Positions 45,189 through 57,463 of a stretch of 64,000 nucleotides of DNA are shown here, in pieces (the first letter of the stretch is position 1; each line of letters begins with the position of its first letter). The translations under genes and the position numbers were made by a program. A model generated the notes under the pieces. The model did not search any database. It was not told the DNA's origin and was given only the letters and a program-made list of their open reading frames with translations. Source of the stretch: Xiphydria camelus (taxonomy: Eukaryota; Arthropoda; Insecta; Hymenoptera; Xiphydriidae); contig OY783192.1 in assembly GCA_963678675.1 (NCBI GenBank), positions 23,702,875-23,766,874 on the forward strand. Reading direction: 5' to 3'.

Positions 45189-47221
45189 TGACGTCTCGCT
45201 GTGGAGACTCTGGTGAGATGGCAACCAAAATTTAGTACGCAGACTGATAATCAAGCAGCTAATTCGGTAGAATAGCCTAGACAGAATAATGAGTTCCAAT
45301 GCTACGACGATCAACGTAAGATTCACTATAATATTGATCGTCGTGGAATTTAAGGTCATTTTTCTGTCTAGGCAATTCTACCGTATTAGCTGCTGTCGTC
45401 ATTATCGTTGGTTGTCGTGGAATTTTAGGTCATTCTTCTGTCTGGGCAATCCTATCGAGTTGGCTGCTGTCGTCATTACCTCGCCAGGGCGTCAATCGTG
45501 ATCGTATATTAACTATATCGCTTCTTCAGCATTAAGCCATGTCAACTTGCTACTTAGCTTACACCTATGTATTAATATTCTATACGCGAATTCTACGTCT
45601 ACCGCTTACTTCTCCGATCTGCCGGTGAGGTGCAAGACCGAAAGTCGTCCTTCTCTTGGTGCCACCTCTGATTTGACCAGCAGGATTTCTCCTGCGATAG
45701 CTACTACTATATAGCAGTGGTGGATTACTCCGTTTCCCGGGAGCGTCAAATACTGAGGCCACGTCAAACCTCTTGACAGGAATCGCGCACCACTGGGAAT
45801 CAGTCGGCGGTTCTACGGCAATTCTCGCTTCTCCGCTTGGAATACCCGCCCAGTGATTCTCCTGAATAATTCGACATCTCGTGTGATGCCTGGCACGAGA
45901 TCTCAACCGGCAATCACCTTTGCAAATGGCCAACCATTTGCGTGATACCAGTGCTGCGTTGAAGATTGATTTTTCATCCAATTTTCGAAAAATCATCTGA
46001 GTCACCTCGATCGGAAGTTCTTCCGTAAAGTCGATTCGGGGAGGACCGCGGCAGATGCCGATTGCTCGCAGAAAGGACTTGAAGAACTCCATGTCGATGC
46101 TTCAGTGACGAGTCGTCGATTGAACGCTACTCATCGAGAACTGCCATTATATGCATGAGCGGACCTGGCGTTGCGCATCCGGAGCGCCTTGCTGCGCATG
46201 GTGCGTTTCGTGCGGTCACTGAAGTCACTCTGTCGCGTAGCAGTGGATGCTGCCATGTATGCGTACGCCAACCTCACCAACTGATAATACCGAAACGGTG
46301 AGTGTTCCGTAAGGAAGGAGAAAGAATGAACCGGTCCGGTTTGGTGAAACAAGAGAGTCATATATTCATTGGGCTAAAATGGTAACAGAAATCGTACGAA
46401 TCTAGAACTTGAAAACACGCGTAGGTTAATCGGTTTGATGAGCACTGATTGCGAAAGATGACTCACGGCTGTAAAGACACACCGATCGACGTAGAGGCAC
46501 TGATCACTTGATTACAAGAATATGGAACTAATACAACTGAACAACGTGTATTCGGTTGCGGTTTATATATCTTACAACTAACAGATAGTGGGGATAGCGT
46601 GGGCGATGCGGTACGCCCTGATTCGCTGAATGAGAATGCCGGTGTAGATAGCGCGAGCTATGCGGTGTGCCATGATTGGCTAGAAAAAAGGTGTAAACGC
46701 GGGGGATGACGCTTCCAGGATTCACGTGACTAACGGGATCGAGCGGTGGTTGCCCTTACCGTACGGAGGAGTCGGATTGTCTTGGAGGAATGATTCGACC
46801 TCCATTACCTGGGTACGCTGTCTATTAGGATTTCCTAGAAGAATGGCTTTTCCGATAGACAATCGGTTAGATCTCGTCGCTACATCTCAGTATAAGCGGG
46901 TTAAGCAATCGACGGCTAGTGGTAATTAGTAAAGTGAATTAGTTAGGTGACGCGTGACTCATTAAGAAGCGTCCGGCAATTAGCTTTTCGGGAAATGTAC
47001 GGGACTGCAAGTGCATTCACAGCCCCTGCTTTGGCCTTAACAGTGCGAGAGTACGGAACATCGCGGCGTTCAAAGTAAGTAACTGTTGTCGTCGCGGGAC
47101 TGTGAAATTGTAGACATCGTGATCACGCTCCAAGCTTGAAAGAGAGTACATTTCATCGTGGAAATAAATCATGCCCACGCCGCTCCACCAACAGTCAAGT
47201 TGTGTGCTACCCGATATTATC
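45189..47221. repeat. Unit 23, class C, 33-bp deletion
   Basis: Last deleted unit in the window. Confidence 0.95.
45580..46092 (-). CDS. F-box protein, array copy 23
   Basis: Consensus protein, no amino-acid change. Confidence 0.74.
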   Translation of the reverse strand: MEFFKSFLRAIGICRGPPRIDFTEELPIEVTQMIFRKLDEKSIFNAALVSRKWLAICKGDCRLRSRARHHTRCRIIQENHWAGIPSGEARIAVEPPTDSQWCAIPVKRFDVASVFDAPGKRSNPPLLYSSSYRRRNPAGQIRGGTKRRTTFGLAPHRQIGEVSGRRRIRV

Positions 47222-47612
47222 TGACGTCTCGCTGTGGAGACTCTGGTGAGATGGCAACCAAAATTTAGTACGCAGACTGATAATCAAGCAGCTAATTCGG
47301 TAGAATAGCCTAGACAGAATAATGAGTTCCAATGCTACGACGATCAACGTAAGATTCACTATAATATTGATCGTCGTGGAATTTAAGGTCATTTTTCTGT
47401 CTAGGCAATTCTACCGTATTAGCTGCTGTCGTCATTATCGTTGGTTGTCGTGGAATTTTAGGTCATTCTTCTGTCTGGGCAATCCTATCGAGTTGGCTGC
47501 TGTCGTCATTACCTCGCCAGGGCGTCAATCGTGATCGTATATTAACTATATCGCTTCTTCAGCATTAAGCCATGTCAACTTGCTACTTAGCTTACACCTA
47601 TGTATTAATATT

Positions 47613-48125
47613 CTATACGCGAATTCTACGTCTACCGCTTACTTCTCCGATCTGCCGGTGAGGTGCAAGACCGAAAGTCGTCCTTCTCTTGGTGCCACCT
47701 CTGATTTGACCAGCAGGATTTCTCCTGCGATAGCTACTACTATATAGCAGTGGTGGATTACTCCGTTTCCCGGGAGCGTCAAATACTGAGGCCACGTCAA
47801 ACCTCTTGACAGGAATCGCGCACCACTGGGAATCAGTCGGCGGTTCTACGGCAATTCTCGCTTCTCCGCTTGGAATACCCGCCCAGTGATTCTCCTGAAT
47901 AATTCGACATCTCGTGTGATGCCTGGCACGAGATCTCAACCGGCAATCACCTTTGCAAATGGCCAACCATTTGCGTGATACCAGTGCTGCGTTGAAGATT
48001 GATTTTTCATCCAATTTTCGAAAAATCATCTGAGTCACCTCGATCGGAAGTTCTTCCGTAAAGTCGATTCGGGGAGGACCGCGGCAGATGCCGATTGCTC
48101 GCAGAAAGGACTTGAAGAACTCCAT
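47613..48125 (-). CDS. F-box protein, array copy 24
   Basis: Consensus protein. It lies downstream of a distal promoter whose upstream flank has been replaced by the LTR. Confidence 0.74.
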   Translation of the reverse strand: MEFFKSFLRAIGICRGPPRIDFTEELPIEVTQMIFRKLDEKSIFNAALVSRKWLAICKGDCRLRSRARHHTRCRIIQENHWAGIPSGEARIAVEPPTDSQWCAIPVKRFDVASVFDAPGKRSNPPLLYSSSYRRRNPAGQIRGGTKRRTTFGLAPHRQIGEVSGRRRIRV

Positions 48126-48600
48126 GTCGATGCTTCAGTGACGAGTCGTCGATTGAACGCTACTCATCGAGAACTGCCATTATATAGGCCTACACTCTGC
48201 GGTCGCGCGGCCGACTGCGCATGAGCGGACCTGGCGTTGCGCATCCGGAGCGCCTTGCTGCGCATGGTGCGTTTCGTGCGGTCACTGAAGTCACTCTGTC
48301 GCGTAGCAGTGGATGCTGCCATGTATGCGTACGCCAACCTCACCAACTGATAATACCGAAACGGTGAGTGTTCCGTAAGGAAGGAGAAAGAATGAACCGG
48401 TCCGGTTTGGTGAAACAAGAGAGTCATATATTCATTGGGCTAAAATGGTAACAGAAATCGTACGAATCTAGAACTTGAAAACACGCGTAGGTTAATCGGT
48501 TTGATGAGCACTGATTGCGAAAGATGACTCACGGCTGTAAAGACACACCGATCGACGTAGAGGCACTGATCACTTGATTACGAGAATATGGAACTAATAC

Positions 48601-48635
48601 AACTGAACAACGTGTATTCGGTTGCGGTTTATATA
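48601..48635 (-). promoter_or_regulatory. Distal promoter of unit 24 with the LTR immediately upstream
   Basis: TATATAAA (48635-48628) and TCAGTT (48606-48601) are intact. The LTR begins at 48670, 35 bp beyond the TATA, so everything normally upstream on the minus strand is displaced by LTR sequence. Confidence 0.55.
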
Positions 48636-48664
48636 TCTTACAACTAACAGATAGTGGGGATAGC

Positions 48665-48669
48665 GTGGG
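48665..48669. repeat. Target-site duplication gtggg, first half (unit 24)
   Basis: gtggg here and at 49654-49658 flank the insert; uninterrupted units have a single gtggg at this place. Confidence 0.8.
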
Positions 48670-49653
48670 TGTTCCGTCGCATCGAACGACGGAATTCGGC
48701 GTTTTTGATTTATGGCATCCTTCATAATAATTCGCCGACTATATTTAAACGTGTCATCGGCGATTCGAATATTTCGGCGAACGAAGGTCGTTAATTCACG
48801 GTCCCGAACCTTTCTCGGAAGGTACAATCCGAGCCGGCTTAAGGAGAGGAGTGTCGGATGCAGGCGACAGACAATTAGGGAATTTAATACCTGATTTATC
48901 GAGAAAGTCCTTTCATTGCCTTTAGGTAACCTGACGTACCCTCGCGGTCGAGAACGACCATCCGGCTGGCCCGACCGTTAAGTGCGTCACTCAGGTACCG
49001 TTAATAACGGCATCCTTGCCCTGTAGGCTTTAGACTTTAGACTCGGAAATTTCCTAAGCGTCATCTTCGGCTCCGCCGACGCTCCTCCTCCCAGCCAATC
49101 AGGGGGCATCGCGTCAGCCCACGCTATCCCTTCCATTGATCTGTTTGCGCACATATAAACTGGGACTAAACGCGCGTCCTTTAATGTATCACAAATCATC
49201 AAACGTGTCGTACGTGTCGTACTCCGCCGATCAACCTCACTCGGAATCAGTAAGTTAATCCGATTCTACGTCGTACTTGGTATCGCGGAACGTGGATAGT
49301 ACATTCAGGTGTCAGTCCTTTATCTGAACACGACTCAGTTACATTCGCTCCCTTTGTCAATAGGCCATTGCGTGCCAGCCGACGGATTGAAGTTCTGAGT
49401 TCGTACCGCGTTAATTCAGCGCATTCAATAGTAAAATCATTATAAACCAACCTTTCTGTATCTTGCTACTCTAATATACGGTTATTAAATTTAGTGAGTG
49501 CAATGTATAGTTATTGAACTAGCCGATCGGTTTGAATCTCCCCTTTCGGTCGTTCGGTTAAAATATCTAATAGCCGCGTCACGTATAGTGTCCTCGGGAT
49601 TTACGACCCCGAGGAGATCCGATTAAATCATCGCGCGGCGACCGAACAAAACA
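48670..49653. mobile_element. Probable solo LTR, 984 bp, copy 1
   Basis: The insert starts tgttcc and ends aaaaca, so it has the TG...CA ends of an LTR, and it is flanked by an exact 5-bp target duplication. It has no internal coding region and no tRNA primer site or polypurine tract within, as expected for a solo LTR left by LTR-LTR recombination. TATAAA motifs on plus lie at 49154-49159 and 49441-49446. An 8-bp-arm hairpin lies at 49591-49598 / 49608-49615, and a 9-bp motif acgtgtcgt is tandemly doubled at 49203-49220. The family (Gypsy, BEL/Pao or Copia) cannot be told. Short ORFs inside look like chance. An 11-bp near-terminal inverted motif (tgttccgtcgc at the start, gcgaccgaaca at 49638-49648, 10 of 11 matching) leaves a DNA transposon as a weaker alternative. 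Transcriptional direction is uncertain. Confidence 0.65.
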
Positions 49654-49658
49654 GTGGG
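49654..49658. repeat. Target-site duplication gtggg, second half (unit 24)
   Basis: Exact match to 48665-48669. Confidence 0.8.
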
Positions 49659-50276
49659 CGATGCGGTACGCCTTGATTCGCTGAATGAGAATGCCGGTGT
49701 AGATAGCGCGAGCTATGCGGTGTGCCATGATTGGCTAGAAAAAAGGTGTAAACGCGGGGGATGACGCTTCCAGGAGTCACGTGCCTAACGGGATCGAGCG
49801 GTGGTTGCCCTTACCGTACGGAGGAGTCGGATTGTCTTGGAGGAATGATTCGACCTCCATTACCTGGGTACGCTGTCTATTAGGATTTCCTAGAAGAATG
49901 GCTTTTCCGATAGACAATCGGTTAGATCTCGTCGCTACATCTCAGTATAAGCGGGTTAAGCAATCGACGGCTAGTGGTAATTAGTAAAGTGAATTAGTTA
50001 GGTGACGCGTGACTCATTAAGAAGCGTCCGGCAATTAGCTTTTCGGGAAATGTACGGGACTGCAAGTGCATTCACAGCCCCTGCTTTGGCCTTAACAGTG
50101 CGAGAGTACGGAACATCGCGGCGTTCAAAGTAAGTAACTGTTGTCGTCGCGGGACTGTGAAATTTTAGACATCGTGATCACGCTCCAAGCTTGAAAGAGA
50201 GTACATTTCATCGTGGAAATAAATCATGCCCACGCCGCTCCACCAACAGTCAAGTTGTGTGCTACCCGATATTATC

Positions 50277-52342
50277 TGACGTCTCGCTGTGGAGACTCTG
50301 GTGAGATGGCAACCAAAATTTAGTACGCAGACTGATAATCAAGCAGCTAATTCGGTAGAATAGCCTAGACAGAATAATGAGTTCCAATGCTACGACGATC
50401 AACGTAAGATTCACTATAATATTGATCGTCGTGGAATTTAAGGTCATTTTTCTGTCTAGGCAATTCTACCGTATTAGCTGCTGTCGTCATTATCGTTGGT
50501 TGTCGTGGAATTTTAGGTCATTCTTCTGTCTGGGCAATCCTATCGAGTTGGCTGCTGTCGTCATTACCTCGCCAGGGCGTCAATCGTGATCGTATATTAA
50601 CTATATCGCTTCTTCAGCATTAAGCCATGTCAACTTGCTACTTAGCTTACACCTATGTATTAATATTCTATACGCGAATTCTACGTCTACCGCTTACTTC
50701 TCCGATCTGCCGGTGAGGTGCAAGACCGAAAGTCGTCCTTCTCTTGGTGCCACCTCTGATTTGACCAGCAGGATTTCTCCTGCGATAGCTACTACTATAT
50801 AGCAGTGGTGGATTACTCCGTTTCCCGGGAGCGTCAAATACTGAGGCCACGCCAAACCTCTTGACAGGAATCGCGCACCACTGGGAATCAGTCGGCGGTT
50901 CTACGGCAATTCTCGCTTCTCCGCTTGGAATACCCGCCCAGTGATTCTCCTGAATAATTCGACATCTCGTGTGATGCCTGGCACGAGATCTCAACCGGCA
51001 ATCACCTTTGCAAATGGCCAACCATTTGCGTGATACCAGTGCTGCGTTGAAGATTGATTTTTCATCCAATTTTCGAAAAATCATCTGAGTCACCTCGATC
51101 GGAAGTTCTTCCGTAAAGTCGATTCGGGGAGGACCGCGGCAGATGCCGATTGCTCGCAGAAAGGACTTGAAGAACTCCATGTCGATGCTTCAGTGACGAG
51201 TCGTCGATTGAACGCTACTCATCGAGAACTGCCATTATATAGGCCTACACTCTGCGGTCGCGCGGCCGACTGCGCATGAGCGGACCTGGCGTTGCGCATC
51301 CGGAGCGCCTTGCTGCGCATGGTGCGTTTCGTGCGGTCACTGAAGTCACTCTGTCGCGTAGCAGTGGATGCTGCCATGTATGCGTACGCCAACCTCACCA
51401 ACTGATAATACCGAAACGGTGAGTGTTCCGTAAGGAAGGAGAAAGAATGAACCGGTCCGGTTTGGTGAAACAAGAGAGTCATATATTCATTGGGCTAAAA
51501 TGGTAACAGAAATCGTACGAATCTAGAACTTGAAAACACGCGTAGGTTAATCGGTTTGATGAGCACTGATTGCGAAAGATGACTCACGGCTGTAAAGACA
51601 CACCGATCGACGTAGAGGCACTGATCACTTGATTACGAGAATATGGAACTAATACAACTGAACAACGTGTATTCGGTTGCGGTTTATATATCTTACAACT
51701 AACAGATAGTGGGGATAGCGTGGGCGATGCGGTACGCCCTGATTCGCTGAATGAGAATGCCGGTGTAGATAGCGCGAGCTATGCGGTGTGCCATGATTGG
51801 CTAGAAAAAAGGTGTAAACGCGGGGGATGACGCTTCCAGGAGTCACGTGCCTAACGGGATCGAGCGGTGGTTGCCCTTACCGTACGGAGGAGTCGGATTG
51901 TCTTGGAGGAATGATTCGACCTCCATTACCTGGGTACGCTGTCTATTAGGATTTCCTAGAAGAATGGCTTTTCCGATAGACAATCGGTTAGATCTCGTCG
52001 CTACATCTCAGTATAAGCGGGTTAAGCAATCGACGGCTAGTGGTAATTAGTAAAGTGAATTAGTTAGGTGACGCGTGACTCATTAAGAAGCGTCCGGCAA
52101 TTAGCTTTTCGGGAAATGTACGGGACTGCAAGTGCATTCACAGCCCCTGCTTTGGCCTTAACAGTGCGAGAGTACGGAACATCGCGGCGTTCAAAGTAAG
52201 TAACTGTTGTCGTCGCGGGACTGTGAAATTGTAGACATCGTGATCACGCTCCAAGCTTGAAAGAGAGTACATTTCATCGTGGAAATAAATCATGCCCACG
52301 CCGCTCCACCAACAGTCAAGTTGTGTGCTACCCGATATTATC
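50277..52342. repeat. Unit 25, class D, full length
   Basis: Second half of the first 5,121-bp block (units 24-25). Confidence 0.95.
50668..51180 (-). CDS. F-box protein, array copy 25 (D110G)
   Basis: D110G in the tail (VKRFGVASV), shared only with copy 27. Confidence 0.73.
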   Translation of the reverse strand: MEFFKSFLRAIGICRGPPRIDFTEELPIEVTQMIFRKLDEKSIFNAALVSRKWLAICKGDCRLRSRARHHTRCRIIQENHWAGIPSGEARIAVEPPTDSQWCAIPVKRFGVASVFDAPGKRSNPPLLYSSSYRRRNPAGQIRGGTKRRTTFGLAPHRQIGEVSGRRRIRV

Positions 52343-52733
52343 TGACGTCTCGCTGTGGAGACTCTGGTGAGATGGCAACCAAAATTTAGTACGCAGACTG
52401 ATAATCAAGCAGCTAATTCGGTAGAATAGCCTAGACAGAATAATGAGTTCCAATGCTACGACGATCAACGTAAGATTCACTATAATATTGATCGTCGTGG
52501 AATTTAAGGTCATTTTTCTGTCTAGGCAATTCTACCGTATTAGCTGCTGTCGTCATTATCGTTGGTTGTCGTGGAATTTTAGGTCATTCTTCTGTCTGGG
52601 CAATCCTATCGAGTTGGCTGCTGTCGTCATTACCTCGCCAGGGCGTCAATCGTGATCGTATATTAACTATATCGCTTCTTCAGCATTAAGCCATGTCAAC
52701 TTGCTACTTAGCTTACACCTATGTATTAATATT

Positions 52734-53246
52734 CTATACGCGAATTCTACGTCTACCGCTTACTTCTCCGATCTGCCGGTGAGGTGCAAGACCGAAAGTC
52801 GTCCTTCTCTTGGTGCCACCTCTGATTTGACCAGCAGGATTTCTCCTGCGATAGCTACTACTATATAGCAGTGGTGGATTACTCCGTTTCCCGGGAGCGT
52901 CAAATACTGAGGCCACGTCAAACCTCTTGACAGGAATCGCGCACCACTGGGAATCAGTCGGCGGTTCTACGGCAATTCTCGCTTCTCCGCTTGGAATACC
53001 CGCCCAGTGATTCTCCTGAATAATTCGACATCTCGTGTGATGCCTGGCACGAGATCTCAACCGGCAATCACCTTTGCAAATGGCCAACCATTTGCGTGAT
53101 ACCAGTGCTGCGTTGAAGATTGATTTTTCATCCAATTTTCGAAAAATCATCTGAGTCACCTCGATCGGAAGTTCTTCCGTAAAGTCGATTCGGGGAGGAC
53201 CGCGGCAGATGCCGATTGCTCGCAGAAAGGACTTGAAGAACTCCAT
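52734..53246 (-). CDS. F-box protein, array copy 26
   Basis: Consensus protein, no amino-acid change. Confidence 0.74.
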   Translation of the reverse strand: MEFFKSFLRAIGICRGPPRIDFTEELPIEVTQMIFRKLDEKSIFNAALVSRKWLAICKGDCRLRSRARHHTRCRIIQENHWAGIPSGEARIAVEPPTDSQWCAIPVKRFDVASVFDAPGKRSNPPLLYSSSYRRRNPAGQIRGGTKRRTTFGLAPHRQIGEVSGRRRIRV

Positions 53247-53721
53247 GTCGATGCTTCAGTGACGAGTCGTCGATTGAACGCTACTCATCGAGAACTGCCA
53301 TTATATAGGCCTACACTCTGCGGTCGCGCGGCCGACTGCGCATGAGCGGACCTGGCGTTGCGCATCCGGAGCGCCTTGCTGCGCATGGTGCGTTTCGTGC
53401 GGTCACTGAAGTCACTCTGTCGCGTAGCAGTGGATGCTGCCATGTATGCGTACGCCAACCTCACCAACTGATAATACCGAAACGGTGAGTGTTCCGTAAG
53501 GAAGGAGAAAGAATGAACCGGTCCGGTTTGGTGAAACAAGAGAGTCATATATTCATTGGGCTAAAATGGTAACAGAAATCGTACGAATCTAGAACTTGAA
53601 AACACGCGTAGGTTAATCGGTTTGATGAGCACTGATTGCGAAAGATGACTCACGGCTGTAAAGACACACCGATCGACGTAGAGGCACTGATCACTTGATT
53701 ACGAGAATATGGAACTAATAC

Positions 53722-53756
53722 AACTGAACAACGTGTATTCGGTTGCGGTTTATATA
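53722..53756 (-). promoter_or_regulatory. Distal promoter of unit 26 with the LTR immediately upstream
   Basis: Same arrangement as in unit 24; the LTR starts at 53791. Confidence 0.55.
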
Positions 53757-53785
53757 TCTTACAACTAACAGATAGTGGGGATAGC

Positions 53786-53790
53786 GTGGG
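53786..53790. repeat. Target-site duplication gtggg, first half (unit 26)
   Basis: Pairs with 54775-54779. Confidence 0.8.
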
Positions 53791-54774
53791 TGTTCCGTCG
53801 CATCGAACGACGGAATTCGGCGTTTTTGATTTATGGCATCCTTCATAATAATTCGCCGACTATATTTAAACGTGTCATCGGCGATTCGAATATTTCGGCG
53901 AACGAAGGTCGTTAATTCACGGTCCCGAACCTTTCTCGGAAGGTACAATCCGAGCCGGCTTAAGGAGAGGAGTGTCGGATGCAGGCGACAGACAATTAGG
54001 GAATTTAATACCTGATTTATCGAGAAAGTCCTTTCATTGCCTTTAGGTAACCTGACGTACCCTCGCGGTCGAGAACGACCATCCGGCTGGCCCGACCGTT
54101 AAGTGCGTCACTCAGGTACCGTTAATAACGGCATCCTTGCCCTGTAGGCTTTAGACTTTAGACTCGGAAATTTCCTAAGCGTCATCTTCGGCTCCGCCGA
54201 CGCTCCTCCTCCCAGCCAATCAGGGGGCATCGCGTCAGCCCACGCTATCCCTTCCATTGATCTGTTTGCGCACATATAAACTGGGACTAAACGCGCGTCC
54301 TTTAATGTATCACAAATCATCAAACGTGTCGTACGTGTCGTACTCCGCCGATCAACCTCACTCGGAATCAGTAAGTTAATCCGATTCTACGTCGTACTTG
54401 GTATCGCGGAACGTGGATAGTACATTCAGGTGTCAGTCCTTTATCTGAACACGACTCAGTTACATTCGCTCCCTTTGTCAATAGGCCATTGCGTGCCAGC
54501 CGACGGATTGAAGTTCTGAGTTCGTACCGCGTTAATTCAGCGCATTCAATAGTAAAATCATTATAAACCAACCTTTCTGTATCTTGCTACTCTAATATAC
54601 GGTTATTAAATTTAGTGAGTGCAATGTATAGTTATTGAACTAGCCGATCGGTTTGAATCTCCCCTTTCGGTCGTTCGGTTAAAATATCTAATAGCCGCGT
54701 CACGTATAGTGTCCTCGGGATTTACGACCCCGAGGAGATCCGATTAAATCATCGCGCGGCGACCGAACAAAACA
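53791..54774. mobile_element. Probable solo LTR, 984 bp, copy 2
   Basis: I saw no difference from the copy at 48670 by eye. It has the same insertion point and target duplication and lies exactly 5,121 bp away. It therefore spread by duplication of the host units and not by a second transposition. Confidence 0.65.
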
Positions 54775-54779
54775 GTGGG
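54775..54779. repeat. Target-site duplication gtggg, second half (unit 26)
   Basis: Exact match to 53786-53790. Confidence 0.8.
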
Positions 54780-55397
54780 CGATGCGGTACGCCTTGATTC
54801 GCTGAATGAGAATGCCGGTGTAGATAGCGCGAGCTATGCGGTGTGCCATGATTGGCTAGAAAAAAGGTGTAAACGCGGGGGATGACGCTTCCAGGAGTCA
54901 CGTGCCTAACGGGATCGAGCGGTGGTTGCCCTTACCGTACGGAGGAGTCGGATTGTCTTGGAGGAATGATTCGACCTCCATTACCTGGGTACGCTGTCTA
55001 TTAGGATTTCCTAGAAGAATGGCTTTTCCGATAGACAATCGGTTAGATCTCGTCGCTACATCTCAGTATAAGCGGGTTAAGCAATCGACGGCTAGTGGTA
55101 ATTAGTAAAGTGAATTAGTTAGGTGACGCGTGACTCATTAAGAAGCGTCCGGCAATTAGCTTTTCGGGAAATGTACGGGACTGCAAGTGCATTCACAGCC
55201 CCTGCTTTGGCCTTAACAGTGCGAGAGTACGGAACATCGCGGCGTTCAAAGTAAGTAACTGTTGTCGTCGCGGGACTGTGAAATTTTAGACATCGTGATC
55301 ACGCTCCAAGCTTGAAAGAGAGTACATTTCATCGTGGAAATAAATCATGCCCACGCCGCTCCACCAACAGTCAAGTTGTGTGCTACCCGATATTATC

Positions 55398-57463
55398 TGA
55401 CGTCTCGCTGTGGAGACTCTGGTGAGATGGCAACCAAAATTTAGTACGCAGACTGATAATCAAGCAGCTAATTCGGTAGAATAGCCTAGACAGAATAATG
55501 AGTTCCAATGCTACGACGATCAACGTAAGATTCACTATAATATTGATCGTCGTGGAATTTAAGGTCATTTTTCTGTCTAGGCAATTCTACCGTATTAGCT
55601 GCTGTCGTCATTATCGTTGGTTGTCGTGGAATTTTAGGTCATTCTTCTGTCTGGGCAATCCTATCGAGTTGGCTGCTGTCGTCATTACCTCGCCAGGGCG
55701 TCAATCGTGATCGTATATTAACTATATCGCTTCTTCAGCATTAAGCCATGTCAACTTGCTACTTAGCTTACACCTATGTATTAATATTCTATACGCGAAT
55801 TCTACGTCTACCGCTTACTTCTCCGATCTGCCGGTGAGGTGCAAGACCGAAAGTCGTCCTTCTCTTGGTGCCACCTCTGATTTGACCAGCAGGATTTCTC
55901 CTGCGATAGCTACTACTATATAGCAGTGGTGGATTACTCCGTTTCCCGGGAGCGTCAAATACTGAGGCCACGCCAAACCTCTTGACAGGAATCGCGCACC
56001 ACTGGGAATCAGTCGGCGGTTCTACGGCAATTCTCGCTTCTCCGCTTGGAATACCCGCCCAGTGATTCTCCTGAATAATTCGACATCTCGTGTGATGCCT
56101 GGCACGAGATCTCAACCGGCAATCACCTTTGCAAATGGCCAACCATTTGCGTGATACCAGTGCTGCGTTGAAGATTGATTTTTCATCCAATTTTCGAAAA
56201 ATCATCTGAGTCACCTCGATCGGAAGTTCTTCCGTAAAGTCGATTCGGGGAGGACCGCGGCAGATGCCGATTGCTCGCAGAAAGGACTTGAAGAACTCCA
56301 TGTCGATGCTTCAGTGACGAGTCGTCGATTGAACGCTACTCATCGAGAACTGCCATTATATAGGCCTACACTCTGCGGTCGCGCGGCCGACTGCGCATGA
56401 GCGGACCTGGCGTTGCGCATCCGGAGCGCCTTGCTGCGCATGGTGCGTTTCGTGCGGTCACTGAAGTCACTCTGTCGCGTAGCAGTGGATGCTGCCATGT
56501 ATGCGTACGCCAACCTCACCAACTGATAATACCGAAACGGTGAGTGTTCCGTAAGGAAGGAGAAAGAATGAACCGGTCCGGTTTGGTGAAACAAGAGAGT
56601 CATATATTCATTGGGCTAAAATGGTAACAGAAATCGTACGAATCTAGAACTTGAAAACACGCGTAGGTTAATCGGTTTGATGAGCACTGATTGCGAAAGA
56701 TGACTCACGGCTGTAAAGACACACCGATCGACGTAGAGGCACTGATCACTTGATTACGAGAATATGGAACTAATACAACTGAACAACGTGTATTCGGTTG
56801 CGGTTTATATATCTTACAACTAACAGATAGTGGGGATAGCGTGGGCGATGCGGTACGCCCTGATTCGCTGAATGAGAATGCCGGTGTAGATAGCGCGAGC
56901 TATGCGGTGTGCCATGATTGGCTAGAAAAAAGGTGTAAACGCGGGGGATGACGCTTCCAGGAGTCACGTGCCTAACGGGATCGAGCGGTGGTTGCCCTTA
57001 CCGTACGGAGGAGTCGGATTGTCTTGGAGGAATGATTCGACCTCCATTACCTGGGTACGCTGTCTATTAGGATTTCCTAGAAGAATGGCTTTTCCGATAG
57101 ACAATCGGTTAGATCTCGTCGCTACATCTCAGTATAAGCGGGTTAAGCAATCGACGGCTAGTGGTAATTAGTAAAGTGAATTAGTTAGGTGACGCGTGAC
57201 TCATTAAGAAGCGTCCGGCAATTAGCTTTTCGGGAAATGTACGGGACTGCAAGTGCATTCACAGCCCCTGCTTTGGCCTTAACAGTGCGAGAGTACGGAA
57301 CATCGCGGCGTTCAAAGTAAGTAACTGTTGTCGTCGCGGGACTGTGAAATTGTAGACATCGTGATCACGCTCCAAGCTTGAAAGAGAGTACATTTCATCG
57401 TGGAAATAAATCATGCCCACGCCGCTCCACCAACAGTCAAGTTGTGTGCTACCCGATATTATC
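55398..57463. repeat. Unit 27, class D, full length
   Basis: Duplicate of unit 25; closes the second 5,121-bp block. Confidence 0.95.
55789..56301 (-). CDS. F-box protein, array copy 27 (D110G)
   Basis: D110G as in copy 25. Confidence 0.73.
   Translation of the reverse strand: MEFFKSFLRAIGICRGPPRIDFTEELPIEVTQMIFRKLDEKSIFNAALVSRKWLAICKGDCRLRSRARHHTRCRIIQENHWAGIPSGEARIAVEPPTDSQWCAIPVKRFGVASVFDAPGKRSNPPLLYSSSYRRRNPAGQIRGGTKRRTTFGLAPHRQIGEVSGRRRIRV

Larger units (their letters stand above)
47222..50276. repeat. Unit 24, class D, with LTR insertion
   Basis: A 2,066-bp unit plus 984 bp of insert and a 5-bp target duplication. The base after the insert reads gccttgattcg, against gccctgattcg elsewhere, a change shared only with unit 26. 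Confidence 0.95.
52343..55397. repeat. Unit 26, class D, with LTR insertion
   Basis: Duplicate of unit 24, including the LTR, its target duplication and the gccttgattcg marker. Confidence 0.95.

Noticed and set aside
48712..49450. Short ORFs inside the insert
   Set aside because: 60-77 codons, no domains, scattered on both strands; expected by chance in a noncoding LTR.
48670..49653. Insert as a DNA transposon with 11-bp inverted ends
   Set aside because: The inner motif lies 5 bp from the right end and would not leave matching target duplications; TG...CA ends with an exact gtggg duplication fit an LTR better. Not fully excluded.
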